Source of the DNA: JAGLOK01 sp963676355
Lineage (GTDB): Bacteria; Bacillota; Clostridia; Christensenellales; UMGS416
Length of the DNA: 64,000 nucleotides
Reading direction: 5' to 3'
Assembly: GCA_963676355.1 (NCBI GenBank)
Contig: OY781093.1
Coordinates: 2,542,001 to 2,606,000 of the forward strand
Below, piece by piece: positions 25,822-34,290 of this stretch. Both the position numbers and the translations under genes were made by a program. The notes beneath the pieces are model-generated. The model was not told where the DNA came from, searched no databases, and saw only the letters and a list, made by a program, of their open reading frames with translations. Numbering within the stretch: position 1 is the stretch's first letter; every line of letters starts with the position of its first letter.

Positions 25822-27141
25822 ATGAACACACAAGAAATCATCGCCAAAGCTTTGTCCGATGACAAAGAAGACATATATTTTGAGCTGAAAGAAAGCCGTA
25901 AATATATCTCGCCCGATGGAGAGTTTACTTTAGATTCACTTTTGGAGCAAATAGTTGCATTCGCAAATCGTGAAGGCGGCAGGCTTATTATCGGCATAAA
26001 AGACGATGGAAGTCCTGAAGGTAAAGGAATTTTTGACCGTTGCCATCCACATAACCCACAAAAAGCATTTGACACCTTTAAAGGCGCTATAAACAATGTG
26101 TGCCAGTCAAGAATCAGCCCTGTTATAAACCTCGTGATAGAGCATCACGAAACTGAGAAACATGAGTTCGTTGAAATCGTTGTTGCAAAGCACATTTTGA
26201 TGCCGCACGCAGTTGTTCGAAAAACAGCAAGTGGGCAGATAGTCAGCCGCAGATATTTTATACGCACTAGCCACTCCCGCGAAACAGTTACAGACACTCA
26301 GCTTGAATGGCTATTTAGCAGCGTAAACCGAAAGGATGAGCATACAGCAATAACGCTTAATATCACTACCGATAAATATTTGATGGGCATTCCATCCATC
26401 ACTAAAAACTATGACGACCTTCTCATATTGCAGCCAAGAGCTGTAAATATCCTGCAGGAATACATAGTGGCATTAGATAGCGATGCGAAAAAAAAGTGCA
26501 CTCAAAAGAAAGTGGAGTTTCGCAAAAATCTTCTGTCTGAAATTTTAATCTACAGCATACTCCAATCATTCAACTCCGACAAGAATCGTATTGAACAAAC
26601 TAATTCAACCACTTTCTTCCCAGATCCTCCTAGCAATTTTTTAATGGCTGATGCTTTTGGGAAGAGTTATAAAGCGTTGTTTCGCAACATAAACCGAAGC
26701 CTACAGATTCCTGAGGGAAAAATCACAATTGAAAAAAAAGAGGACGATGACGGGCCAGACTATATAACCGCTGTAATTTCAAATGCATATATCAAAATCG
26801 AGCTGAAATTATACCACCTAACTTATATGTCAGGACTATCCTATACTAATCCATATTATGCGATAATGTTGGAAAACAACTCAGATATAAGGCAAACTGC
26901 CCATGAGCTGTATGAGTCTTATAAATTCCGGCTGGAGATTCAGATTACCAGAATGTTCCCAGAAGTGATGACTCAGGATTATTATACTTCCTATGATCTA
27001 GCAAAAAAATTAAATAAGAAACTAACAAAAATCTGGGATATCGATTATTTCATGAAAAACTACCCGCACACGAACAGGCTATACTCTATCGAATATAAAC
27101 TGGACAAACTTATAAATACTATAAATATCAAAGAGGACTGA
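25822..27141 (+). CDS. AlbA_2 (Schlafen-type) domain protein
   Basis: A 439-residue protein whose first ~140 residues are an AlbA_2 putative DNA/nucleotide-binding domain: a FELKESRKYIS strand, a helix ending VAFANREGGRLIIGIKDDG, and VEIVVAKH. The remaining 300 residues are not recognised; they are rich in Tyr, Lys and Ile without transmembrane segments. AlbA_2 proteins serve as transcription regulators or defence components, and nothing here decides between them. The GTG three bases upstream is less well spaced from AAAGGAG than the ATG at 25822. Transcribed alone and divergent from the homocysteine operon; the next gene follows after 69 bases. Confidence 0.75.
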   Translation: MNTQEIIAKALSDDKEDIYFELKESRKYISPDGEFTLDSLLEQIVAFANREGGRLIIGIKDDGSPEGKGIFDRCHPHNPQKAFDTFKGAINNVCQSRISPVINLVIEHHETEKHEFVEIVVAKHILMPHAVVRKTASGQIVSRRYFIRTSHSRETVTDTQLEWLFSSVNRKDEHTAITLNITTDKYLMGIPSITKNYDDLLILQPRAVNILQEYIVALDSDAKKKCTQKKVEFRKNLLSEILIYSILQSFNSDKNRIEQTNSTTFFPDPPSNFLMADAFGKSYKALFRNINRSLQIPEGKITIEKKEDDDGPDYITAVISNAYIKIELKLYHLTYMSGLSYTNPYYAIMLENNSDIRQTAHELYESYKFRLEIQITRMFPEVMTQDYYTSYDLAKKLNKKLTKIWDIDYFMKNYPHTNRLYSIEYKLDKLINTINIKED

Positions 27142-27210
27142 TTATATTCCGGTTATCAGTGTTGTGAAAATATGTTATAATAAATCGAAATTTTTATGCT
27201 GGAGCAATTA

Positions 27211-29196
27211 ATGGAATTTATATATCTACTTATCGTTTTAATTATAGCATTCGCGACACATCTGATTATTAAAATAAAAGCAGAGCAGTCTCTCTTTTTA
27301 ACAATCTGCTCCTTTTTTGTAATAATGCTTGCTTCAGGGTTTTTCTCAAACCTTATGGTTGGCTATTACATAATTATTATGCTAGCTTTGTTTGCTTCAA
27401 TTTTCATATTATATAAAGCTGCTAATCGTCAGATTAAGATACTGGATTTCATTACTCCCGGTATTGCGTTTTTTGTGCTCGCATATACAATATACTATTT
27501 TTCTACGCAAGGCGCGCTCCTTCACATGTGGGATGAGGCAACTCACTGGGGAACATCTGCCAAAAAAATGTATTACTCGAAGGAGCTTTGGACATCCGGA
27601 CTTCAAACTATCGCCTCTCCTCTTTTTAATCAAGTGATGCTTACAACCACAGGTTATAAAGAAAGTGCGCTTTATCTTTCACAATGGACATTATATCTTG
27701 CATGCATTGTTCTCCCTATGGCAGGTATAAAGTGGAAAAGAGGATATCTCGCTGCAATATTCGGCGCTTCATCTATAATTCTTGTCTCATCAATATTTGA
27801 AGATGGCAATCTTTCATTATATGCAGATGGTATTCTAGGCATGATGTTTGCTGGAATGCTTTTATCATGGCATTTAGAAAAAGAGCACAGTTTCAAAAGA
27901 TTTATATGGATTTTGCCCGGCGTTTTCATGCTGGTTCAGATAAAAAGCGGCTCAGGAATGTCACTTGCTGCTATGCTACTTGTTTTTATGCTTATATCAG
28001 ACACCATTAACAAAAAAGATATTGTATCCTCCAAACAACAATATTTGAAGAATTGGATTACTTTTGGTTCTACCGCAATAGTCATCTTTTTTGCACAGTT
28101 TTCATACAAATCATTAAATAAAAGATTTATGTCCATCAGTGAATCAAGCAGTCGCATTTCACCTGAAATGTTAAAATCAGTTTTTTTCATCGCTTTGCTG
28201 TGTCTTCTTGCAATCACTACTGTTTTGTTTGTTATTTATTCAATTAATATATTTAAAAATAAAGCTAAAGAAAAATCTCACAAAAAAATCAGCCTCCTGC
28301 TTGTGGTCTCTGCAGCGATAAGTTTTGTCTCATTAATCAGTGTCACTTTTTATCAGGCTATTTTGCGGCCAGATTTTGACGTTCGCACAACTTTCATCAA
28401 TTACTTTGAGGCGTACAAAAAGACTGACCTTCTACAAATGCCAGTAACTTATCTCATTATGATTATAGTTCTTTTATTTGTAGTAAATATTTTTCTATCA
28501 GAAAAATCTAAGCGTAAAAAAACAATATGGTTTTATGGTACTGTTCTATTTCTTGCAGGAACTTATCTATATGGCGTGCTTTATGCATACATGACTTCCT
28601 TTTCGCTTGGCGAAGCGGTGAACGCTGCCTCCTTTGACAGATATGTCGGAACTGCGATTTTATTTTCCAGCTTGTTTGCTTTTATGCCTGTCCTGAGCAT
28701 TTATAAAAAGCCACTCAAAAAGATTTTAATTGCCTGCGCACCTCTTGTGGTATGCTTGATTCTTTTGGTTACACAGTTTAGACCTGCCTACAAAACTACA
28801 GCCGAAACACGAGAAGAAGCAAATATTTTCAGGCAAACTGAAATTCGAGGCGCAGAGTTTGTGAAATCCAGAATCGGAAATGATGGCAAAGTGTTTCTTG
28901 TGATACAAAATGACAAAGGCTTCGTTTTCAACTGGATGCGCTATGAATTCGCTCCACTTACAACAAACGGAGGAATATGGTCGTTTGGTTCTGACGGAGG
29001 ATGGGATTTCGCATGGAATGAAGCTGAGCTTACAGAATTTCTATACAAAGCAAATTATGATTACCTATATCTATTTAAATCAAATGAATATATGACCCAG
29101 CAATTTGGAGAACTTTTCGGAGAAACTCCTCCTGAAAGCTATAAGCTATACAAGTTTGACTACGAAGGTGAACCGGTCTTTGAACTAGTCGATTGA
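27211..29196 (+). CDS. Polytopic membrane protein, GT-C glycosyltransferase-like
   Basis: A 661-residue protein with about 12-13 transmembrane helices and a ~110-residue soluble C-terminal end. The first large extracytoplasmic loop carries MWDEATHWG (Trp107-Asp108-Glu109), like the acidic loop motif of GT-C enzymes that use polyprenyl-phosphate sugars. The C-terminal segment has FNWMRYEFAP and GSDGGWDFAW. This supports a membrane glycosyltransferase, but I do not recognise a named family. The start at 27211 is preferred because GGAG lies six bases upstream; an ATG at 27196 precedes that site. No polysaccharide genes adjoin. Confidence 0.6.
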   Translation: MEFIYLLIVLIIAFATHLIIKIKAEQSLFLTICSFFVIMLASGFFSNLMVGYYIIIMLALFASIFILYKAANRQIKILDFITPGIAFFVLAYTIYYFSTQGALLHMWDEATHWGTSAKKMYYSKELWTSGLQTIASPLFNQVMLTTTGYKESALYLSQWTLYLACIVLPMAGIKWKRGYLAAIFGASSIILVSSIFEDGNLSLYADGILGMMFAGMLLSWHLEKEHSFKRFIWILPGVFMLVQIKSGSGMSLAAMLLVFMLISDTINKKDIVSSKQQYLKNWITFGSTAIVIFFAQFSYKSLNKRFMSISESSSRISPEMLKSVFFIALLCLLAITTVLFVIYSINIFKNKAKEKSHKKISLLLVVSAAISFVSLISVTFYQAILRPDFDVRTTFINYFEAYKKTDLLQMPVTYLIMIIVLLFVVNIFLSEKSKRKKTIWFYGTVLFLAGTYLYGVLYAYMTSFSLGEAVNAASFDRYVGTAILFSSLFAFMPVLSIYKKPLKKILIACAPLVVCLILLVTQFRPAYKTTAETREEANIFRQTEIRGAEFVKSRIGNDGKVFLVIQNDKGFVFNWMRYEFAPLTTNGGIWSFGSDGGWDFAWNEAELTEFLYKANYDYLYLFKSNEYMTQQFGELFGETPPESYKLYKFDYEGEPVFELVD

Positions 29197-29237
29197 ATAC
29201 ATTGGCATACATGATTTTTGCATAAACGAAATAATTC

Positions 29238-29266
29238 TTGCATATTTATGCACTTTAGTGTATATT
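29238..29266 (+). promoter_or_regulatory. argC promoter overlapping an ARG-box-like palindrome
   Basis: TTGCAT (29238-29243), a 17-base spacer and TATATT (29261-29266) form a sigma-A-type promoter 41 bases upstream of argC. Bases 29239-29252 form a palindrome with arms TGCATA and TATGCA, close to the ArgR/AhrC box of Gram-positive bacteria. It covers the -35 box, so repression by an arginine-bound ArgR is expected. No argR gene is in the window. Confidence 0.6.
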
Positions 29267-29306
29267 TATATAAATATTAAATCAATCAATGGAGATAGCA
29301 TAAATT

Positions 29307-30341
29307 ATGATTAAAGCATCGGTAATAGGCGCAACGGGTTACGCAGGAGCAGAACTTGTGAGAATGCTCATATCCCATCCCGGGGTTGAAGTTTCCTGCT
29401 TGGCCTCAAAAAGCTATGCAGGTGAGAAATTTTCAGACATATATCCCAATATTACATCCTGTGACATTACACTTTGTGAGATTGACACCAAAAAGATCGC
29501 AGAAAAAAGCGACGTTGTTTTTTGCGCACTTCCTCACGGAGTGAGTGCAAAGACGTCATCTGAGCTTTTAAGCTATGGCACGAAAGTTATCGACCTTTCT
29601 GGCGACTTGCGCTATGACGATTTATCTGTATATGAAAAATGGTATAACGCAAAACACCAAAGCCCCGAGACAATGAAAAAGGCTGTATATGGCTTAACTG
29701 AAATTTATAAAGACCAAATTGCCACTTCAAAAATAGTTGCAAATCCCGGTTGCTATACAACATGCTCGATTACTGCATTGTATCCGCTTATAAAAGAAGG
29801 TCTGGTTGACAGCAAAGGAATCATAATTGATGCAAAATCAGGAGTAACAGGTGCTGGACGCGGAGCCAAAACCCCACTGCTATTTTGCGAAGTGGATGAA
29901 AGCATGAAGGCATATGCCGTCGCAAATCACCGCCACACCTCCGAGATAGAACAAGAGCTTTCAAAGGCTGCAAAAAGCGAAGTGATTCTGTCATTTACAC
30001 CCCACCTTGTGCCAATGAAGCGTGGAATACTTGCAACAATTTATGCGAATCTTAAAAATGGTGTCACAGAAGAAGACATTGAAAAAGCTTTTAATAAGCA
30101 ATACGTAAGCTCTCCTTTTGTAAATTTCACTGGAGAAAAGCTTCCTGAAACTAAGCATGTTGCAGGGTCAAACAGGCTAGACATAGGCTTTAAAATCGAT
30201 AAACGACTTAACCGCATCGTTCTTGTTTCAGTATTAGACAACATAATCAAGGGCGCAGGCGGACAGGCTATACAAAACATGAATGTGATGTTCGGACTTT
30301 CAGAAGAATCCGGGCTTCAAATAAACGGACTATATTTATAA
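29307..30341 (+). CDS. argC: N-acetyl-gamma-glutamyl-phosphate reductase
   Basis: Third step of arginine synthesis: NADPH-dependent reduction of N-acetylglutamyl phosphate to the semialdehyde. The 344-residue protein opens with the nucleotide-binding loop GATGYAGAEL (residues 8-17). The catalytic Cys149 lies in VANPGCYTT, and the conserved HRHTSEIEQEL segment follows near 212. Length is standard for the shorter ArgC type. First gene of the argC-argB-argD-argF operon, behind a promoter with an ARG-box-like site. The usual Firmicute order would place argJ between argC and argB; it is missing here. Confidence 0.97.
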   Translation: MIKASVIGATGYAGAELVRMLISHPGVEVSCLASKSYAGEKFSDIYPNITSCDITLCEIDTKKIAEKSDVVFCALPHGVSAKTSSELLSYGTKVIDLSGDLRYDDLSVYEKWYNAKHQSPETMKKAVYGLTEIYKDQIATSKIVANPGCYTTCSITALYPLIKEGLVDSKGIIIDAKSGVTGAGRGAKTPLLFCEVDESMKAYAVANHRHTSEIEQELSKAAKSEVILSFTPHLVPMKRGILATIYANLKNGVTEEDIEKAFNKQYVSSPFVNFTGEKLPETKHVAGSNRLDIGFKIDKRLNRIVLVSVLDNIIKGAGGQAIQNMNVMFGLSEESGLQINGLYL

Positions 30342-30362
30342 AACACAACTTTAGGAGAAATC

Positions 30363-31226
30363 ATGGATAAACTTGTTGAAAAAGCAAAAATATTAATAGA
30401 AGCACTTCCTTACATACAGGTTCTTAGCGGAAAAACAGTTGTAATAAAATACGGCGGCTCTGCTATGAATGATGAAAAGATAAAAAATACTATCCTTCAA
30501 GATTTAACATTGTTAAAATACGTCGGTGCAAACCCCATTTTAGTGCACGGCGGCGGCAATGAGATAAACGGCATGCTGGACAGGCTAAGCATTAAGCCAG
30601 AGTTTCACGAAGGCTTGAGAGTGACCGACAAAGAAACAATGGAAGTTGTTGAAATGGTGCTTTCGGGCAAGATTAACAAGCAGATAGTTGCCGATCTTAA
30701 TGATCTCGGTGCTAAAGCTATTGGCCTTTCAGGAAAAGATGCAAACCTCATCAAAGCCAAGAAGAAAACGGCGAAGGACGGCTATGATTTGGGCTATGTA
30801 GGTCAGGTTGTAAAAATTGACACAGCTCTGTTAAACGAATTAACAGCAAACGGCTATATACCTGTAATAGCTCCCATAGGTGTGGGCGAAGATGGCGAAA
30901 GCTATAACATAAACGCAGACATTGTTGCAGGCGAAATCGCAGCTGCGCTTCATGCCGAAAAACTTATGTTTTTAACTGATATAGATGGAATTCACATGGA
31001 TCCAGACGATGAAGAAACACTTGTATCCATCATATCTGTTGACCAGATTTATAGGCTTATCGAGCAGCGAATAATAAAAGGCGGCATGATTCCTAAAGTT
31101 ATGGGCTGCATTAAAGGCATAGAGCAGGGTGTATCAAGAACACACATAGTTAACGGCACATCCCCTCACCCTATCATTCTCGAGATATTTACCGATAAAG
31201 GTATAGGAACAATGGTTACGAGGTAG
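30363..31226 (+). CDS. argB: Acetylglutamate kinase
   Basis: Phosphorylates N-acetylglutamate, the second step of arginine synthesis and often the feedback-controlled one. The 287-residue protein has the amino-acid kinase motifs VVIKYGGSAM near residue 27, LVHGGGNEIN near 60, the acetylglutamate-binding stretch GLRVTDKETMEVVEMVLSG, and the C-terminal IIKGGMIPK near 240. It starts 21 bases after argC with a TAGGAG site. Spacing to argD is three bases, so the operon is tightly packed. Confidence 0.97.
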   Translation: MDKLVEKAKILIEALPYIQVLSGKTVVIKYGGSAMNDEKIKNTILQDLTLLKYVGANPILVHGGGNEINGMLDRLSIKPEFHEGLRVTDKETMEVVEMVLSGKINKQIVADLNDLGAKAIGLSGKDANLIKAKKKTAKDGYDLGYVGQVVKIDTALLNELTANGYIPVIAPIGVGEDGESYNINADIVAGEIAAALHAEKLMFLTDIDGIHMDPDDEETLVSIISVDQIYRLIEQRIIKGGMIPKVMGCIKGIEQGVSRTHIVNGTSPHPIILEIFTDKGIGTMVTR

Positions 31227-31229
31227 AAA

Positions 31230-32423
31230 ATGAATTTTGAAGAAATAAAACAAGCAGACGCCCAACATTTCATGAGTGTTTATGCTGGCAGAATGCCTGT
31301 TGCATTTGTGGACGGCAAGGGCTGCTATTTATATGACACTGAAGGCAAAAAATATCTAGATGCATTTGCAGGAATCGCTGTAAACGCTCTTGGCTATGAC
31401 CACCCGAAGCTTTCAAAGGCTATCTGCGAAAAGGCACACTCTGTGATGCACACATCCAATGTGTTTTATGTTAAAGAGCAGTCTATGCTTGAAAAAAAGC
31501 TGTGCGAGATATCGTTTGCTGACAAAGTTTTTTTCACAAACTCCGGAAGCGAAGCAAATGAAGGCGCAATAAAACTTGCTCGCCGTTATTTTAAAAACAA
31601 AAAAGAGCAAAAGCACAAGGTAATCACACTGAATAAATCATTTCACGGAAGAACTTTGTGCATGACAGCAGCTACAGGTCAGCCTAAATATCAAAAGCCT
31701 TACACTCCCCTTCCTGACGGTTTTGTAAACGTTGATGGCGGAGATATAAACATTATCGCTGATGCTATAGATGACAAAACGTGCGCTGTTATGATAGAGC
31801 TTGTGCAGGGCGAAGGCGGAATCGTTAAAATGGATGAACAGTTCGTTCGCGATGTACGCAAGCTTTGTGACGAAAAAGGAATTTTGCTTATATTCGATGA
31901 AGTTCAAACAGGAATCGCAAGAACGGGCACTATGTTTGCTTATGAAAGCTATGGAGTTGAACCTGATATAATGACTCTTGCAAAAGGTCTGGGAGGCGGA
32001 ATACCTATCGGCGCACTTCTTGCAAGCGACAAGGCATCAGCCTTTAAGCCCGGCGACCATGGCACAACATTTGGAGGCAATGCACTGGCTTGCAGTGCTG
32101 CACTTACTGTTTTAGCTGCGATTGAAGAAGAAAATATATTATCTAACGTAAAAGAAACAGGCGCATACTTTAAAGAAGAACTTGAGGCTCTGTGCAAAAA
32201 ATACGAATGTGCAGAAGCTGTACATGGACAAGGCCTCATGCTGGGGCTTAAAACAACAAGTGCTGAAATGCTATCTCCCATAATGAGCAAAATGCTTGAA
32301 AAGGGCTTTGTTGTGGGAACTGCCGGCGGAGTCGTTATAAGATTTGTTCCTCCTCTTATTATAACAAAAGAGCAGATAGCAAGGCTTATAGCCGCATTAG
32401 ATGAAGTTCTGAAGGAGATATAA
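31230..32423 (+). CDS. argD: Acetylornithine aminotransferase
   Basis: A class-III pyridoxal-phosphate aminotransferase that makes N-acetylornithine from N-acetylglutamate semialdehyde and glutamate. The 397-residue protein has the cofactor phosphate loop NSGSEANEGAIKLAR near 104-118, the cofactor-ring aspartate in IFDEVQTG (near 223) and the Schiff-base lysine Lys252 in TLAKGLGGG. Length and motifs fit ArgD rather than ornithine aminotransferase, and its place between argB and argF supports this. The next gene starts immediately after its stop codon. Confidence 0.96.
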   Translation: MNFEEIKQADAQHFMSVYAGRMPVAFVDGKGCYLYDTEGKKYLDAFAGIAVNALGYDHPKLSKAICEKAHSVMHTSNVFYVKEQSMLEKKLCEISFADKVFFTNSGSEANEGAIKLARRYFKNKKEQKHKVITLNKSFHGRTLCMTAATGQPKYQKPYTPLPDGFVNVDGGDINIIADAIDDKTCAVMIELVQGEGGIVKMDEQFVRDVRKLCDEKGILLIFDEVQTGIARTGTMFAYESYGVEPDIMTLAKGLGGGIPIGALLASDKASAFKPGDHGTTFGGNALACSAALTVLAAIEEENILSNVKETGAYFKEELEALCKKYECAEAVHGQGLMLGLKTTSAEMLSPIMSKMLEKGFVVGTAGGVVIRFVPPLIITKEQIARLIAALDEVLKEI

Positions 32424-33389
32424 ATGGATTTGATGAATTATAAAGCTGAAAAAAGCTTCACACAGAAGCATCTTTTAACATTGGAGGATTACTCGACAGA
32501 CGATATCCTTCAAGTTATTTCCCTTGCTCTTAAACTAAAAGAAAAGCTTAAAAACGGCGAGTCTCACAAAGTGCTTGAAGGCAAATCCGTTGCGATGATA
32601 TTCACGAAATCATCTACGCGCACCAGAGTTTCATTTGAAACAGGCATATATCAACTGGGCGCTCATCCGCTTTTTCTTTCAGCAAATGACATACAGCTGT
32701 CCCGCGGCGAACCAATAAGCGACACTGCAAAAGTTCTTTCGCGCTATGTGGATGGCATAATGATACGTACTTTCTTGCAAAGCGATGTGGCAGGACTTGC
32801 AGAGCATGGCACAATCCCTGTGATAAACGGACTGACCGATGACTATCATCCATGCCAAGTGCTTGCAGACCTTATGACTGTCTATGAGAAAAAGGGCAAG
32901 TTAAATGGCCTTAAAATGGCATTTATCGGAGATGGCAACAACATGGCAAATTCTCTTATTGCAGGATGCGCGAAGGTCGGAATGAATATTTCCGTCGCAT
33001 GTCCTAAAGGGTATCTGCCCGACGAAGATGTTGTTATGCGCTCGCAAAAAACCGCACAGGAAAATAGTTGCGAAGTAGTCATCACACAGGATATGGAGCT
33101 TGCAATAAAAAATGCTGATGTTGTCTACACTGATGTATGGACATCAATGGGACAAGAAGCTGAAAACGATAAAAGGATGAAAGCATTTAAAGGTTATCAG
33201 GTGAATTCCGATCTTTTTGCAAATGCTAAAGATGATGCGATTTTCCTTCACTGTCTCCCCGCCCACCGCGGAGAAGAAGTGACTGCAGATGTTATTGACG
33301 GACCAAACTCTGTTGTCTTTGACGAGGCTGAGAACCGTCTTCACGCTCAAAAGGCTGTGATGGCGCTGCTTATGGGTAAAAATGAATAA
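32424..33389 (+). CDS. argF: Ornithine carbamoyltransferase
   Basis: Joins ornithine and carbamoyl phosphate to give citrulline. The 321-residue protein has the carbamoyl-phosphate loop STRTR at residues 64-68, HPCQ in DDYHPCQVLADLMT, the ornithine loop region DVWTSMGQE and the HCLPAHRGEE motif near 275. Both domain signatures of anabolic transcarbamylases are present. It abuts argD and overlaps the following acetyltransferase gene by eight bases, so both belong to the arg operon. The argininosuccinate genes (argG, argH) are not in the window. Confidence 0.97.
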   Translation: MDLMNYKAEKSFTQKHLLTLEDYSTDDILQVISLALKLKEKLKNGESHKVLEGKSVAMIFTKSSTRTRVSFETGIYQLGAHPLFLSANDIQLSRGEPISDTAKVLSRYVDGIMIRTFLQSDVAGLAEHGTIPVINGLTDDYHPCQVLADLMTVYEKKGKLNGLKMAFIGDGNNMANSLIAGCAKVGMNISVACPKGYLPDEDVVMRSQKTAQENSCEVVITQDMELAIKNADVVYTDVWTSMGQEAENDKRMKAFKGYQVNSDLFANAKDDAIFLHCLPAHRGEEVTADVIDGPNSVVFDEAENRLHAQKAVMALLMGKNE

Positions 33390-33900
33390 AGGCGCACCAA
33401 TAAAAATACGCGAAGCTGTTGCAAGCGACGCGACACAGATACACTCAGTTCTTGCGGTTTCCTTCGGCGATTATTACACTATGCTTGGAATAACTCCCCC
33501 TGCGATATCAGAGACCATTGATGACATAAAGGTGGATATTGAGCGCAAAAATGTATTGGTCGCACGTGCAAGCAGCACACTTACCGTAGGCACTGTGAGA
33601 TACCACATGATAGATAATGTTTGCTATATATCCCGCTTTGGCATCTTGCCCAACTGGCAGGCCGGCGGCACTGGCGAAAAGCTTTTTCTGGAAGTTGAAA
33701 AGCGCGCCAAGCAATTGGGGGCTGCTGCTATAATGCTGCACACCGCATCAAAGCTTTCAAAGCAGGTGCGATACTATTACGGACAGGGATTTTTCATCCA
33801 CTCCACCGAGACCTCAAAGGGATATATCCGAGCGCTTTTCATAAAAGAGCTTGAGGGGAATTATACAATACCGGAGTCGTTTTTCCCAGAGACCGATTAA
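33382..33900 (+). CDS. GNAT acetyltransferase at the end of the arg operon
   Basis: A 172-residue GCN5-related acetyltransferase. The acetyl-CoA loop is seen as ILPNWQAGGTGEKLF (an RxxGxG-like loop with a modified first position), followed by the helix VEKRAKQLGAAAIMLHT and the YYYGQGFF strand typical of GNAT C-termini. It overlaps argF by eight bases and ends the operon before a terminator. Because no argA or argJ is present, a role as a short-form N-acetylglutamate synthase is possible; this is inference from position only. A protein or small-molecule acetyltransferase unrelated to arginine is the alternative. Confidence 0.8.
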   Translation: MNKGAPIKIREAVASDATQIHSVLAVSFGDYYTMLGITPPAISETIDDIKVDIERKNVLVARASSTLTVGTVRYHMIDNVCYISRFGILPNWQAGGTGEKLFLEVEKRAKQLGAAAIMLHTASKLSKQVRYYYGQGFFIHSTETSKGYIRALFIKELEGNYTIPESFFPETD

Positions 33901-33921
33901 ACTTAATACTTCATAAAATCT

Positions 33922-33953
33922 AAGACTGTAGATTCATTTTTACAGTCTTTTTT
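33922..33953 (+). terminator. Terminator of the arg operon
   Basis: Arms AAGACTGTA and TACAGTCTT with a 10-base loop, followed by TTTT, 21 bases after the acetyltransferase stop codon. Confidence 0.9.
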
Positions 33954-33990
33954 CATAATAAAATCACATATGTTTTTGACTTTTTGTTCA

Positions 33991-34019
33991 TTGAACTAAA
34001 TGCACTGGTTTGCTATAAT
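33991..34019 (+). promoter_or_regulatory. Sigma-A promoter of mtrB
   Basis: TTGAAC (33991-33996), a 17-base spacer and a perfect TATAAT (34014-34019), about 42 bases upstream of the mtrB ATG. The leader contains only about three GAG triplets, too few for a TRAP binding site. Confidence 0.75.
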
Positions 34020-34060
34020 GAAACCAGTATGAGAAAAGTTTTTTGAGCGGAGGAAAGATA

Positions 34061-34288
34061 ATGGAAGATAAAACTACAAACAATGAATATATTTGCATAA
34101 AAGCTATACAAAATGGCGTTCAGGTAATCGGCATGACACGAGGACGCGACACCCGATTTCATCATACAGAGAAATTGGATGCAGGAGAAGTGATGCTTTG
34201 TCAGTTCACCGAAAACACTTCGGCAATTAAGATACGCGGCAGAGCTCAAATATTATCAAAACATGGATCAATGGAATCAGGAGAGTAA
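34061..34288 (+). CDS. mtrB: trp RNA-binding attenuation protein (TRAP)
   Basis: A 75-residue protein, the same length as Bacillus subtilis MtrB and similar along its whole length: CIKAIQNGVQVIGMTRG, then RDTRFHHTEKLDAGEV, then QFTENTSAIKIRG. TRAP forms an 11-subunit ring that, when loaded with tryptophan, wraps RNA carrying repeated GAG/UAG triplets and ends or blocks expression of trp genes. The Thr and Gly residues of the tryptophan pocket and the Lys/Arg residues of the RNA face (KLD, KIRGR) are kept. A TTG-led extension is rejected because it contains the GGAGG site serving the ATG at 34061. It is followed by pfkA two bases after its stop; no trp gene or anti-TRAP gene is in the window. 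Confidence 0.93.
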   Translation: MEDKTTNNEYICIKAIQNGVQVIGMTRGRDTRFHHTEKLDAGEVMLCQFTENTSAIKIRGRAQILSKHGSMESGE

Positions 34289-34290
34289 CA

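Noticed and set aside
34020..34060. TRAP self-binding site in the mtrB leader
   Set aside because: Only about three GAG triplets are present and their spacing is irregular; a real site needs about nine to eleven.
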